A DNA stretch of 64,000 nt, taken from the NCBI GenBank assembly GCA_965200525.1, contig OZ241368.1, positions 1,736,001-1,800,000 of the forward strand, read 5' to 3'. Below are positions 1 to 9,051 of the stretch, in pieces (position 1 is the first letter of the stretch; each line of letters opens with the position of its first letter). The notes below the pieces were generated by a model, which saw nothing but the letters and a program-made list of their open reading frames with translations, was not told the origin of the DNA and searched no databases. The DNA is from JANNPJ01 sp965200525 (GTDB lineage Bacteria; Actinomycetota; Actinomycetes; Actinomycetales; Kineosporiaceae). The position numbers were made by a program, and so were the translations under genes.

Positions 1-105
1 TACGCCGGAGCCCTGCCCCACGAGGTGCCGGACGAGGCAGGCACCGAATCTGCCGGGCAGAACTGCCGGGCGGAACTGCCGGTCCCGGTCGTCAGTCGGC
101 GGTGA
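1..105 (+). CDS. possible 3' end of a gene entering from the left
   Basis: Reading frame 1 is open from the window edge to TGA at 103-105 and would give a 34-residue C-terminus ending in SRR. No domain can be recognised in so short a piece. The stretch also contains imperfect repeats of ACTGCCGGGCGG, so it may be non-coding. From 106 to 240 I see only the leader of the lipase gene. Confidence 0.2.
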   Translation, partial: YAGALPHEVPDEAGTESAGQNCRAELPVPVVSRR

Positions 106-240
106 TCTGACGTCTGCGCAGGTCAGGGCGGCCTCCAGTGGCCGAGCCCACGGTCGCCTCCCGGACAGAGGCCACATCATTGCGCTGCCCTAGGTTGTCG
201 CTGAGATCAAAACCGGATCAACAACCACAATCGAGGAACA

Positions 241-1533
241 ATGAAACGACGGATCGCACTGGCCACAGCTTTGGCCGTACCCCTCTTGGGGCTAACGGTC
301 GGCTTCGGCACACCGGTGCAGGCGGCGCAGTCAGTGCAGTCAGTGCAGACAGCGCCATGCATCTCGTCGCCCGGACCCGCCGAGACCGCCCCGGACGCCG
401 GCACCGACTCGTCAGCGGAGACGACCCCGGGCCCGGACACCAGCTCCGACTTGTCATTCGAGACGGACCAGAGCCCCGACACCACCACCGACTCCTCACC
501 CGAGACGGACCAGAGCCCCGACACCACCACCGACTCCTCACCCGAGACGGACCAGAGCCCCGACACCACCACCGACTCCTCACCCGAGACGGACCAGAGC
601 CCCGACACCACCACCGACTCGGTGCAGGCGGCGGGATGCACCTCGGCGGACGGAGCCTCCGCGACCAGCGCCGCCGCGACGCCCCGTCGCAGCGACGGGT
701 ACAAGACGCTGATCCTGCTGCACGGCTTCACGGTCAGCGGTTCTGTCGACTGCAGCAAGTACTGGGGCGGCGGCAAGGTCGAGAAGTATCTCAACAACAA
801 GCGAGGGTGGGCGGGCAAGGTCAAGAAGCTGACCTTCTACTCGTCCGGCGGGAAGAACTGCACCCGGATCCCGGGGTCGGGTGGCACCGGCCATGCGATC
901 GAAGATCTGGGCTCGAGCTTCGCCTGGTACATCTACAACACCTATTCGCGCTACGGGGTGCCGGTTGATGTGATCGCCCACTCCATGGGCGGGCTCGTCA
1001 CCCGGACCGCGCTCACCGGGACGCAGAAGCATTGGACCACGGCCTCAGGTCGCAACTTCCCGCCGTACCTCTACATCGAGGACGTCGCGACCCTGTCCAG
1101 CCCGCACGAAGGGGCCCGGGCCTCCGTGTGGGGAGGCTGCTCCACATCCCGCTTTCAGGTGTGCGAGATGGTTCCGGGCAGCAGCTTCCTGCGCAACTGG
1201 ATCGCTCCCTACGGCAACCCACAGTCCAAGATGGGCACCGACTGGTCGTTCATCGGCTCGGGGGCGGACTGGGTGGTCAACACCGGCAGTGCGCTGAACA
1301 CCAAGGCGTCGAGGCATCCGGGGCACAAGTACCTCTTCCTCAGCGGCTCCGGGCTGGATCATGGCCAGATGGCCAACATCACCGAGGACGGTCGCGGCTT
1401 CAACTACCCCATCAAGTACTGCCACTACAACGCGTCCTGCAACATGACCAACTGGGACCACTGGCCGCAGATCGCCAAGGGGGCCGGGCCGCTGTGGGTG
1501 GCAGCGAACGCGGTGTTCTACGCCAGTTGGTGA
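241..1533 (+). CDS. secreted alpha/beta-hydrolase, lipase-like
   Basis: A 430-residue exported protein. Residues 1-29 form a Sec signal peptide (basic start, hydrophobic core, VQAAQ cleavage region). Residues 40-150 are a Ser/Thr/Asp/Pro linker dominated by tandem copies of PETDQSPDTTTDSS. The catalytic domain begins near 155 with LILLHG (oxyanion strand); AHSMGG places the nucleophile at Ser248, and GLDHGQ or DHWPQ near the C-terminus could supply the acid/histidine. This fits extracellular triacylglycerol lipases or esterases of actinomycetes; the substrate is unknown. ATG at 241 is preceded by GAGGAA. The acidic linker probably acts as a flexible spacer or wall tether. The 3' end overlaps the convergent regulator gene by 16 bp. 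Confidence 0.8.
   Translation: MKRRIALATALAVPLLGLTVGFGTPVQAAQSVQSVQTAPCISSPGPAETAPDAGTDSSAETTPGPDTSSDLSFETDQSPDTTTDSSPETDQSPDTTTDSSPETDQSPDTTTDSSPETDQSPDTTTDSVQAAGCTSADGASATSAAATPRRSDGYKTLILLHGFTVSGSVDCSKYWGGGKVEKYLNNKRGWAGKVKKLTFYSSGGKNCTRIPGSGGTGHAIEDLGSSFAWYIYNTYSRYGVPVDVIAHSMGGLVTRTALTGTQKHWTTASGRNFPPYLYIEDVATLSSPHEGARASVWGGCSTSRFQVCEMVPGSSFLRNWIAPYGNPQSKMGTDWSFIGSGADWVVNTGSALNTKASRHPGHKYLFLSGSGLDHGQMANITEDGRGFNYPIKYCHYNASCNMTNWDHWPQIAKGAGPLWVAANAVFYASW
460..621 (+). repeat. 42-bp in-frame tandem repeat in lipase linker
   Basis: Identical 42-bp units lie at 481-522, 523-564 and 565-606, flanked by a partial unit before (460-480) and after (607-621). Each unit encodes 14 residues. The absence of drift between copies implies recent expansion or ongoing homogenisation by slippage or recombination. 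Confidence 0.95.
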
Positions 1534-4500
1534 CCTGACGGCGGGACGGCGGCCGGGCCGGCCAGGGGGGCGGTCGCCGTCCCCCTGGTGAGCAGCTCCC
1601 TGACCTGGTTCGCGGCCTCCTCGTCGCTCAGGGTCGTGAACAGGTCGGCTGCTTCCGTCCAGCACTTCTGCGCGGCCCCGGGGTCGCCCACCTCGCGGTG
1701 GGCGGCCCCGCAGGCGGTCAGCGCCTCGGCCAGGAACCGTGGCCAGCCGCGGGTGCGCCACAGGTCGACCGCCTCGCTCAGGTACGCCACCGCCCCGGTA
1801 GCGTCGCCGGAGGCGAGCGCCTGTTGTCCGAGCACGGTCAACGCATCGGCGACGTGGTGCGGCATGGCGAAGCGGCGTCCCAGGGCGAGTGAGGTCTCGA
1901 TCTCGGACCGGGCTCTGGGATCCGCCGTGGTCAGGTGCAGGCGAGCGAGCGCGAGCAGGGTCAAGACCTCGGTGAACCGGTCCGAGTACCGGCGCGAGAT
2001 GGCGAGTGACTCGTCCAGGCAGGCACCGCTGCGGGCGGCGTCCCCCATCGCCGCATGGGCGATCCCCAGGAATTGGAGCACGCTCGCCTCGTAGCGAGCG
2101 TTGCCGAGCGCACGGGCCGCCACCAGAGCCTTCTGCAGATGATCCAGCGCGCCCGCGCCGCCGCCCGGCGTGACGTGATCGGCCAGCGCCAACGCAACCT
2201 GGGCGCGGGCGACCCCGCCCAGGTGGCCTGCACCCTCAGCCAGATCGAGGGCGCGCCGCGCGTAGATGAGACCCGCTCCCACATCGCCGGCGGCACAGTA
2301 CCCCCACGCGACGGCGACCTCGGCGTCACTGCGACCACGCGGCTCCCCCAGGCGTTCGAACATCTCGGCCAGGCGAAGGGCGTCAGTCAGCATGCGGCCC
2401 ATCGCCGTGCCGCTGCCGTCGCTTCCGTCACCGCCGTCGTGGGCGGTGTTCCAGGTCCGGACGTCGATCAATCCGCGCAGCATGACCGCCTCGCCTCGCG
2501 AGTTGCCCCTCGCTCGGCACAGGTGCAGAACCTGTTCGTTGGTCGCCCGCCACTCCTCGTACATCCCTCGCAGGTCGAAATACTTCTCCAGGCTGCCGGC
2601 GAGCTCGTAGGCGAGCTCGTCCAGGCCACCGCGGCAGGCTTGGTGGACGCCGGCCCGCAGAGCGGATTGCTCAGCGTCGAACCAACGCAGCGGGTCGACC
2701 TGCGCAAAGTCGGTGAGGTCCGCGAGATCGGGCCGCTCGGCGCATCCGGTGAGCGGGGCGTAACACGGACCGGGCACCTCACGGGCGAACCGCTCCGCCA
2801 GGGTCAGCCAAGCCCCTAGCGCCCGCCGGACGGCCGCTTCGGTGACCTCGGCGCCGTCCTCGGCCTCGGCCCGCTCTCGGGCGTAGAGGCGTACCAGGTC
2901 GTGAAACCGGTAGCGCAGTTGCCCGGCCTCGTCCGGGTCGGTCTCCGTGATCAGGTTGGCGTCGACGAGTTCGGTGAGGGGGGCGAGGGCTTCTGCGGCA
3001 GGTGTTTCGAGCACGGCCCCAGCGACGCGGGCCGGAAGGTCCGGGGCGTCGAGCAGACTCAGCAGCCGAAACAGCCGGCGCGCCCGGGGGCGGAGATCCC
3101 GATAGCTGAACTCCATCGACGCCCGGACGGCGAGGTCCCCGACGGTGAGTTGGTCCAACCGCTGGCGCTCCTGCCGCAGCGGGCCTGCGAGCCGACTCAT
3201 CGGCCAACTCGGGTGCTCGGCCAGCCGGGCTCCGGCGATGCGGACCGCCAGGGGCAGATTGCCGCACAGCTGAATGATTTCCGCCGCGCCGGCCCGATCC
3301 GTGTGCACCCGGTCGGGCCCGGCGACCCGCTCCAACAGGGCGAGGGACTGCTCGGACGGTAGGACGTCGAGGGCGATCCAGCGTGCACCTTCCCGGGCGG
3401 AGAGCCGCGTGCGCGCGCTGACCAGGACCGAGCAGCCTGTGCCGCCGGGGAGGAGGGGACGCAGTTGCGCTGCCGACGAGGCGTTGTCCAGCACGACCAG
3501 CAGACGTCGCTGCGCGGTGCGGCTGCGGTACATGTCCTCCCGGCTGGCGACGTCCTGGGGGATGGCGGGACCGTTGACGCCGGTAGCGCGCAGGAAGCGG
3601 GCCAGGACGTCGGCCGGGCGGAGCGGGGCGTCGTCCGCACCCCGTAGGTTGATGTACAGCTGGCCGTCCGGATGCGCCGGCGCCAGCCGGTGCGCTACCC
3701 GCACGATCAGCGCCGTCTTGCCCACCCCGGCCATCCCGGCGACGGCCACCACGGGCCGGCGGACCGGTGGATCGGCGCTGTCCCCGGTGCCGGTCAGCAG
3801 CTCCGTGATCAGGTTCAATTCCTGTTCGCGCCCGGTGAAGTCGGGCAGATCGGCGGGCAGCATGTGAGGCGTGGTCCAGTCATCCTGGACCGGGTCCGGC
3901 CCCCGGTACGCCTCACCACTCGCGTCAGCGAACCGCGGGTCGAGCGATCGCGTGTGCTCGCCGTCGAGGACCAGAGTCTGGGCGTAGCGCAGCTGCGGAC
4001 CTGGTTCGATCCCGAGATCGGTGATCAGCTGCTTCCTGACCGCGGCGAAACTCTCCAACGCGGCTGCCTGCTCACCGCGCGCGGCGAGGGCGAGGATGAG
4101 CCGAGCGTGTAACCCCTCGTGGTACGGCTCAGCGCGGGCGAGCGGCCCCAGGTGCTCGATCGCGAGGTCGGCCCGCCGCAGGCGAAGGGCGAGATCCGCG
4201 AGCAGGAGCGCGGCCTCCAGGCGCTGGCCGGCCGCGGCGAGGGCCACCGGGTGGTCGCGCACCCCGGCCAGTTCGCCGCTCAACACCGGGCCTCGCCAGT
4301 CGCCCAGCGCCACGTCGAGCGTGACCAGCGCAGCCTCCATGGCCGCCTCCGACGGCGGGTCGTCGCGGGCACCACCATTCACCCCGGCGCGGGCCTGTTT
4401 GAAGCGACGGCTGAACCGGTGCAGGTCGACGGCATCCGGCCCCAGGTCCAGCACGTAACCGGTGCGGTCGAGGGCAAGCCTGCCGGTACGGCTACCGCGG

Positions 4501-5006
4501 GCATGCCCGGGATCGAGCAGCCTGCGGAGCTGACCCACGGCCGTGTGCACCTGACTGACCCAACTGACGGGCGGGCGATCCCCCCACAGCGCATCGACGA
4601 TCTCATCCCGCGTCACGGGCCGGCCGAGACGCAGGGCGGCGAGCCCCAGCACCGCCCGGGGAACGGCGCCGGAAACGGGCACCTCGGCGCCGTCCCGGCA
4701 CAGCTTCAAGGTGCCGAGGACGTCGACGGTGACCGTCGGAAGAGGCGATGGTTGCTCCGCGAGACCTGGCCGCGGATGCTGGGCGACGCTCGCCAGGATC
4801 CGGTCGCGGTCCGACCCGTCGATCTCGAGGACGGCGAAGAGCCGACGAAGGGACTCCTCACGCGGCTTGCGGACCCGCCCGCGCTCAAGATCGCGCAGCG
4901 CTCGCACGCTCAGTCCACTGACTCGGGCGACCTCGTCCTGACTCAACCCGGCCTGGGCCCGGGCCTGGCGCACAAGTGCGGCAAGTTGCTCGACGGGCTC
5001 GGTCAC
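1518..5006 (-). CDS. XRE-SARP (BTAD) NB-ARC TPR transcriptional regulator, AfsR-like
   Basis: About 1162 residues. Order: XRE helix-turn-helix (about 5-58, with GLSQDEVARVSGLSVRALRDLE), OmpR/SARP winged helix (95-188), bacterial transcriptional activator domain (192-345), an NB-ARC/STAND ATPase with Walker A GMAGVGKT at about 424-431, then TPR-like helices to the end. SARP-STAND proteins activate secondary metabolism or stress genes after a nucleotide-dependent switch. The extra N-terminal XRE domain gives it two DNA-binding modules. I chose GTG at 5006 because the XRE fold starts right after it; an upstream in-frame ATG at 5129 adds 41 residues with no domain character. Target genes cannot be told from the sequence. 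Confidence 0.85.
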   Translation of the reverse strand: MTEPVEQLAALVRQARAQAGLSQDEVARVSGLSVRALRDLERGRVRKPREESLRRLFAVLEIDGSDRDRILASVAQHPRPGLAEQPSPLPTVTVDVLGTLKLCRDGAEVPVSGAVPRAVLGLAALRLGRPVTRDEIVDALWGDRPPVSWVSQVHTAVGQLRRLLDPGHARGSRTGRLALDRTGYVLDLGPDAVDLHRFSRRFKQARAGVNGGARDDPPSEAAMEAALVTLDVALGDWRGPVLSGELAGVRDHPVALAAAGQRLEAALLLADLALRLRRADLAIEHLGPLARAEPYHEGLHARLILALAARGEQAAALESFAAVRKQLITDLGIEPGPQLRYAQTLVLDGEHTRSLDPRFADASGEAYRGPDPVQDDWTTPHMLPADLPDFTGREQELNLITELLTGTGDSADPPVRRPVVAVAGMAGVGKTALIVRVAHRLAPAHPDGQLYINLRGADDAPLRPADVLARFLRATGVNGPAIPQDVASREDMYRSRTAQRRLLVVLDNASSAAQLRPLLPGGTGCSVLVSARTRLSAREGARWIALDVLPSEQSLALLERVAGPDRVHTDRAGAAEIIQLCGNLPLAVRIAGARLAEHPSWPMSRLAGPLRQERQRLDQLTVGDLAVRASMEFSYRDLRPRARRLFRLLSLLDAPDLPARVAGAVLETPAAEALAPLTELVDANLITETDPDEAGQLRYRFHDLVRLYARERAEAEDGAEVTEAAVRRALGAWLTLAERFAREVPGPCYAPLTGCAERPDLADLTDFAQVDPLRWFDAEQSALRAGVHQACRGGLDELAYELAGSLEKYFDLRGMYEEWRATNEQVLHLCRARGNSRGEAVMLRGLIDVRTWNTAHDGGDGSDGSGTAMGRMLTDALRLAEMFERLGEPRGRSDAEVAVAWGYCAAGDVGAGLIYARRALDLAEGAGHLGGVARAQVALALADHVTPGGGAGALDHLQKALVAARALGNARYEASVLQFLGIAHAAMGDAARSGACLDESLAISRRYSDRFTEVLTLLALARLHLTTADPRARSEIETSLALGRRFAMPHHVADALTVLGQQALASGDATGAVAYLSEAVDLWRTRGWPRFLAEALTACGAAHREVGDPGAAQKCWTEAADLFTTLSDEEAANQVRELLTRGTATAPLAGPAAVPPSGHQLA

Positions 5007-5300
5007 GACCAGGGACCCCGAGAGCACCAGTCGCCGGCGATGGCTCTGTATCCGTCCACTCGCAACCCCTTGAACCCCGTACGTAGTCCGATCAGCGACG
5101 ATCTGCTGGTCGTGTTGGCGACGTAGCATGACACATGCCGGACATAAACGACTTCCGTGCGCTCATGAGCCCCGAGATGCAGTCCGCCGAACGCCGCCGA
5201 GCTGTAGAGATCGATGTATCGGACCGGTGGTGATCCACCCCCAGATTGGTGCATTGATCTGTACACGACCGGGCCGGCTCGATCCGGGTCCGTAACCGAG
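5007..5300. other. non-coding leader of the SARP regulator
   Basis: No ORF with convincing coding character occupies this stretch. It should hold the promoter of the regulator (minus strand). I see no strong operator; the sequences near 5211-5228 and 5253-5272 resemble one another only loosely. Confidence 0.4.
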
Positions 5301-5436
5301 CCAGGTCCGACGCCGGGCCAGGTCCGAGGCCGGGCCAGGTCCGAGGCCGGGCCAGGTCCGAGGCCGGGCCAGGGCCGAGGCCGGGCCAGGGCCGAAGCCG
5401 GAGCCAGGCCGAGGCCGGAGCCAGGCCGAGGCCGGA
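5301..5436. repeat. 17-bp minisatellite, eight units
   Basis: Eight contiguous 17-bp units run from 5301 to 5436, consensus CCAGGTCCGAGGCCGGG. The last units drift (GGT to GGG, then a one-base shift to GCCAGGCCGAGGCCGGA). The array sits 14 bp after the stop of the XRE-cupin gene and upstream of the SARP regulator. Seventeen is not a multiple of three, so it is unlikely to be coding. Confidence 0.93.
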
Positions 5437-5450
5437 GCGCTCAGCGGTGG

Positions 5451-6008
5451 CTATCGGCGGTCCGGGCGCTCCTTGACGACGAACATCCGGAATCGGCCGG
5501 GGACCGCGGCGCACCAGCGATGCGGCACACCCCCGTCCAGGTACAGCGAGTCACCCGTCTCGAGTGTGATGCTGCCCTGCTCGGCCAGGTCGACCCGCAC
5601 GATGCCCGACGTCACGAGGAGGAACTCGTCCTCGGCGTGCAGGAAGTATTCGCCGGGGTCGGTGTTCTCGCCCTCGAACTCCATCGGCTGGAACCGCCGC
5701 CGGCCGCCGGCCAGCAGCCGGGCCCAGCCCAGCCCGTAGGGCCCAGTGACCCCTTCACCGGCTCGCAACACCTCGGTCGGGGCCCGATTCGGGACGGCGT
5801 CCTCTCCCCCGCCCGCCAGCAGTTCGACCTGGCTGGTGCCGAGGGCGAGCGCGATCTGGGCGAGCGAGGCCATGCTCGGCCGGGCCAGACCTCGCTCCAG
5901 CTTGCTGAGGAACGGGTGGGAGAGCCCGGCCCGGGTGGCGAGCTGGGTGAGGGTCAGACCGCGGGCCTGCCGGAGGTTGCGGATCCGCGCGCCCAGCCCG
6001 TTCGTCAC
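5451..6008 (-). CDS. XRE family regulator with C-terminal cupin domain
   Basis: 185 residues: N-terminal XRE helix-turn-helix (about 6-60; LTLTQLATRAGLSHPFLSKLERG) and a cupin_2 barrel (about 105-180; GEYFLHAEDEFLLVTSGIVRVDL, then GDSLYLDGGVPHRW). This architecture (PuuR/SutR-like) binds a small metabolite in the cupin and controls adjacent catabolic genes. It is divergent from the amidohydrolase/ABC operon that starts at 6204, so that operon is the natural target. Start is GTG at 6008; no strong ribosome-binding site precedes it. Confidence 0.85.
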   Translation of the reverse strand: MTNGLGARIRNLRQARGLTLTQLATRAGLSHPFLSKLERGLARPSMASLAQIALALGTSQVELLAGGGEDAVPNRAPTEVLRAGEGVTGPYGLGWARLLAGGRRRFQPMEFEGENTDPGEYFLHAEDEFLLVTSGIVRVDLAEQGSITLETGDSLYLDGGVPHRWCAAVPGRFRMFVVKERPDRR

Positions 6009-6127
6009 CGGGTCGAGGTCATCGGGTGCCGTGCTGACGGAGACCTCCTCGGTGGTAACGAAATGGTCAGACAGGTAGACGGCACAACGATGTGACCTCG
6101 GCGAAACAAGTGATACCTAGATTCGCC

Positions 6128-6148
6128 AATGTTCTACACAGGAACATT
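6128..6148. promoter_or_regulatory. inverted repeat, candidate operator between divergent genes
   Basis: Perfect 7-bp arms AATGTTC and GAACATT, separated by 7 bp, lie 55 bp upstream of the operon start and 120 bp upstream of the XRE-cupin gene. The position and symmetry suit a dimeric regulator, most simply the adjacent XRE-cupin protein (inference). Confidence 0.5.
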
Positions 6149-6203
6149 CCTGGACAGGATACCGGTCGCCGCCGACCACCCACCATGGTCAGAGAGGGGC
6201 AAG

Positions 6204-7511
6204 ATGCCGGTATTGCCGCAACAGCTCTCCCGGCTGCTCGGCGCCACCCTGCCCGACGGGAGCCGGGTCGACCTCGAAATCAGCCGCGACACCGTTACTT
6301 CCGTCAACCCGGCCGCCCCGCCGGCCGGCGCACCGCGCGAAGGCGACCTCGACCTCGCCGGTTTCGTCCTGCTGACCGCTCCGGCAGAGCCGCACGCACA
6401 CCTCGACAAGGCTCTCTCCTGGGACGAGATCCAGCCGCCGATGGGCGATCTCGGGCAGGCGATCGCCTCCTGGCGGGCCTACAGCACGCGGATGACGTCG
6501 GCGGAGATCCAGGCCCGGGCCCGGGCGGCGGCCCTGCTGATGCTGGGCAACGGGACGACGGCGATCCGCAGCCACGTCGACCTGCTGACCGGCCCCGAGC
6601 CGATGCGCGGTGTCCGGGCCCTGGTCGAGCTGCGTTCCGAGCTCGCGGGTCTGGTCGACCTGCAACTGGTCGCGCTGGCCGCCCCCGACACCCCCGACCA
6701 CGTCGTCCACGAGGCCCTGGATCTGGGGGTCGACCTGCTCGGCGGCGCCCCCCACCTGGCCGCGGACCCACTGGCCGACCTGAACCGGCTGCTCGCCATC
6801 GCCCAGGAACGCTCGCTGGGCACCGACTTCCACGCCGACGAGAGCCTGGACGGCGAGCCGACCCTGACCCACTACGCCCGGGTCGCGCGGGGCTGGCCGG
6901 CCGGCCGGATCCGCTCGGCCGGGCACTGTGTGCGCCAGGGCACCCTGGCGCCGGCCGAGCTGGACGCCACGATCGCCGAACTGCTGGCGGCCGACCTCGG
7001 CGTCATCTCGCTGCCGATCACGAACCTCTACCTGCAGGGCTGGGAACACCCGGTGTCGACCCCGCGCGGGCTGACCGCACTACGGGCCTTCCTGAACGCC
7101 GGGGTCCGGGTCGCGGCCGGGGCCGACAACATCCGCGACCCGTTCAACCCGGTCGGTCGCGGCGATGCCCTGGAGACCGCGTCGCTGCTGGTCACGGCCG
7201 GGCACCTGACCCTGAACGAGGCCTACCGGGCGGTTTCCGACGGTGCCCGCTCGGTGCTCGGCCTGCCCCCGGCCGGAGCGGTCACGGGTGCCCGCGCCGA
7301 CCTGCTGGCCGTCCGGGGCAGTGGTCTCGGCGAGGTGATCGCCGCCGCCTCGGCCGACCGGTACGTGATCAGCGGGGGCGCCCTGGTCGCGACCAGCACC
7401 GTCGACCGGCAGATGGCCGCCCCAGCCGTCCCGGCCGTCCCGGTCGCCGCGCCGTCGTCCGTACCTCGAACCGACCGTGATCTGCGACCTGCAGGAGGTG
7501 AACAGCCATGA
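6204..7511 (+). CDS. cytosine deaminase-like amidohydrolase
   Basis: 435 residues of the amidohydrolase superfamily closest in motif pattern to CodA: metal ligands in PHAHLDKA (HxH), catalytic HADE after strand 5, a metal-site His in SAGHC, and GADNIRDPFNPVG, matching CodA's GHDDVFDPWYPLG with its catalytic Asp. All mechanistic residues therefore look present. It should hydrolyse or deaminate a cyclic amidine, amide or pyrimidine-like ring in the cytoplasm. I start it at ATG 6204, preceded by GAGAGGGG; an in-frame ATG at 6129 lies inside the operator-like repeat and lacks a ribosome site. First gene of a coupled operon: its stop overlaps the ABC ATPase start (ATGA). Confidence 0.8.
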   Translation: MPVLPQQLSRLLGATLPDGSRVDLEISRDTVTSVNPAAPPAGAPREGDLDLAGFVLLTAPAEPHAHLDKALSWDEIQPPMGDLGQAIASWRAYSTRMTSAEIQARARAAALLMLGNGTTAIRSHVDLLTGPEPMRGVRALVELRSELAGLVDLQLVALAAPDTPDHVVHEALDLGVDLLGGAPHLAADPLADLNRLLAIAQERSLGTDFHADESLDGEPTLTHYARVARGWPAGRIRSAGHCVRQGTLAPAELDATIAELLAADLGVISLPITNLYLQGWEHPVSTPRGLTALRAFLNAGVRVAAGADNIRDPFNPVGRGDALETASLLVTAGHLTLNEAYRAVSDGARSVLGLPPAGAVTGARADLLAVRGSGLGEVIAAASADRYVISGGALVATSTVDRQMAAPAVPAVPVAAPSSVPRTDRDLRPAGGEQP

Positions 7512-8266
7512 CCGTCACGACCGAGCCCCCGGCCCTGCTGGAGTTCTCGGACGTCTCGATGCGGTTCCCGGACGGCACTCACGCGCTGACCGGAGTGGAC
7601 CTCACCGTGCGCCGGGGGGAATTCGTCTCCGTCGTCGGGCCTTCCGGTTGCGGCAAGTCCACCCTGCTGCGCATCGCCTCCGGCCTGGAGACCGTCACCG
7701 ACGGCACGGTCGCGGTCGAGGTCGCGGCCCGGCGCATCGGATACGTCTTCCAGGACGCCACCCTGCTGCCCTGGCGAACCGTGCGGCGCAACGTCGAACT
7801 GCTGGCCGAGCTGCACAAGATGGCCCGGACCGACCGGGCGGCGAAGACGGCCGAGGCGATCGACCTGGTGGGGCTGACCGGTTTCGAGAATCACCTGCCC
7901 CGGCAACTGTCCGGCGGGATGAAGATGCGCACCTCGCTGGCCCGGTCGCTGACCCTGGACCCGGAGCTGTTCCTGTTCGACGAGCCGTTCGGCGCGCTCG
8001 ACGAGATCACCCGCGAGCGGTTGAACGACGAGCTGCTGCGGCTGTTCCGGGAGAAGAACTTCGCCGGGTTGTTCATCACCCACTCGGTGGCCGAGGCGGT
8101 CTATCTGTCCACCACGGTGTGTGTGATGTCCGGGCGGCCCGGCACCATCGTGGCCACCTTCGACGTGCCGTTCGCGATGCCGCGCGACCCCGACATCCGC
8201 TTCACCCGCGAGTTCGCCGAGCTCGTCGGCGAGATCTCGCACGCGCTGAAGGAGGCACACACCTGA
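7508..8266 (+). CDS. ABC transporter ATPase, SsuB/TauB/nitrate type
   Basis: 252 residues with Walker A GPSGCGKST, Q-loop (VFQDATLLPW), signature LSGGM, Walker B LFLFDEP and H-loop ITHS. The LLPWRTV and DEPFGALDEITRE strings are typical of importers for sulfonates, nitrate, taurine and pyrimidine precursors. The start ATG overlaps the upstream stop, and its stop overlaps the permease start, so the three are translationally coupled. It energises uptake of the operon's substrate. Confidence 0.92.
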   Translation: MTVTTEPPALLEFSDVSMRFPDGTHALTGVDLTVRRGEFVSVVGPSGCGKSTLLRIASGLETVTDGTVAVEVAARRIGYVFQDATLLPWRTVRRNVELLAELHKMARTDRAAKTAEAIDLVGLTGFENHLPRQLSGGMKMRTSLARSLTLDPELFLFDEPFGALDEITRERLNDELLRLFREKNFAGLFITHSVAEAVYLSTTVCVMSGRPGTIVATFDVPFAMPRDPDIRFTREFAELVGEISHALKEAHT

Positions 8267-9051
8267 TGGGCCGGTTCTTCCGCAAGCCCTGGTGGCAGCC
8301 GACGATCGTGTTCGCCCTGGTGATCGGGCTCTGGTACCTGATCGCGCTGTACTACGACCGGGTCAAGGAGCTCGCGTTCGTGGTGCCCTACCCGCACCTG
8401 GTGTTCGACATCGCCGTCCGCGACCCGGCCTTCCGCTCCCAGCTCCTGCACGACCTCGGCCAGACCACGCTGGTCACCGCGGTCGGGCTGGCCGTGGCGG
8501 TGGTGATCGGGATGACCTGGGCGGTGCTGATGGCTCAAGCCGGCTGGCTCGAGCAGTCCCTGTACCCGTACGCGGTGATCCTGCAGACCATTCCGATCCT
8601 GGCCATCGTGCCGTTGATCGGGACCCTGTTCGGCTACGAGATGACCTCCCGGGTGATCGTCACCGTGATGATCGCCCTGTTCCCGCTGGTCTCCAACACC
8701 CTGTTCGGCCTGCAGTCCACCGACCGGGCCCAGCGAGAACTGTTCCGGCTGCAGGGCACCGGGCGATTCACCACGCTGCTCAAGCTCCAGCTACCGGCCG
8801 CGATGCCCGCGATCTTCGTCGGCCTGCGCACCGCGGCCGGGCTGGCCGTGATCGGCGCCATCGTCGGCGACCAGTTCTTCCAGCGGGGCACGCCCGGCCT
8901 CGGCGTCCTGATCCAGGTGTCGAACGCGCGGCTGAACGGCGCCGGCACGTTCGCCGCGATCATCACCGCCTCCCTCCTGGGGGTGGCCGTCTTCCTGCTC
9001 TTCGGCCTGCTCGGCCGGCTGGCGATCGGCAAGTGGTTCGACTTCTCCTAG
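8266..9051 (+). CDS. ABC transporter permease, SsuC-like
   Basis: 261 residues with about six membrane segments and the cytoplasmic EAA-like loop around ELFRLQGTGRFTTLLKLQLPAAMP, which contacts the ATPase. It belongs to the BPD_transp_1 family as used with NMT1/SsuA-type binding proteins. ATG at 8266 overlaps the ATPase stop (TGATG). Confidence 0.9.
   Translation: MGRFFRKPWWQPTIVFALVIGLWYLIALYYDRVKELAFVVPYPHLVFDIAVRDPAFRSQLLHDLGQTTLVTAVGLAVAVVIGMTWAVLMAQAGWLEQSLYPYAVILQTIPILAIVPLIGTLFGYEMTSRVIVTVMIALFPLVSNTLFGLQSTDRAQRELFRLQGTGRFTTLLKLQLPAAMPAIFVGLRTAAGLAVIGAIVGDQFFQRGTPGLGVLIQVSNARLNGAGTFAAIITASLLGVAVFLLFGLLGRLAIGKWFDFS

Noticed and set aside
138..968. Long plus-strand frame overlapping the lipase gene
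   Set aside because: It is a shadow of the repeat region and lipase in another frame; it lacks a ribosome site and any domain.
5301..5436. CRISPR array
   Set aside because: Units are contiguous with no spacers, and no cas genes are present.
5092..5514. Minus-strand frame through the 17-bp array
   Set aside because: Composition follows the repeat (Pro/Gly/Leu cycles), with no domain; the 17-bp period is not in frame.
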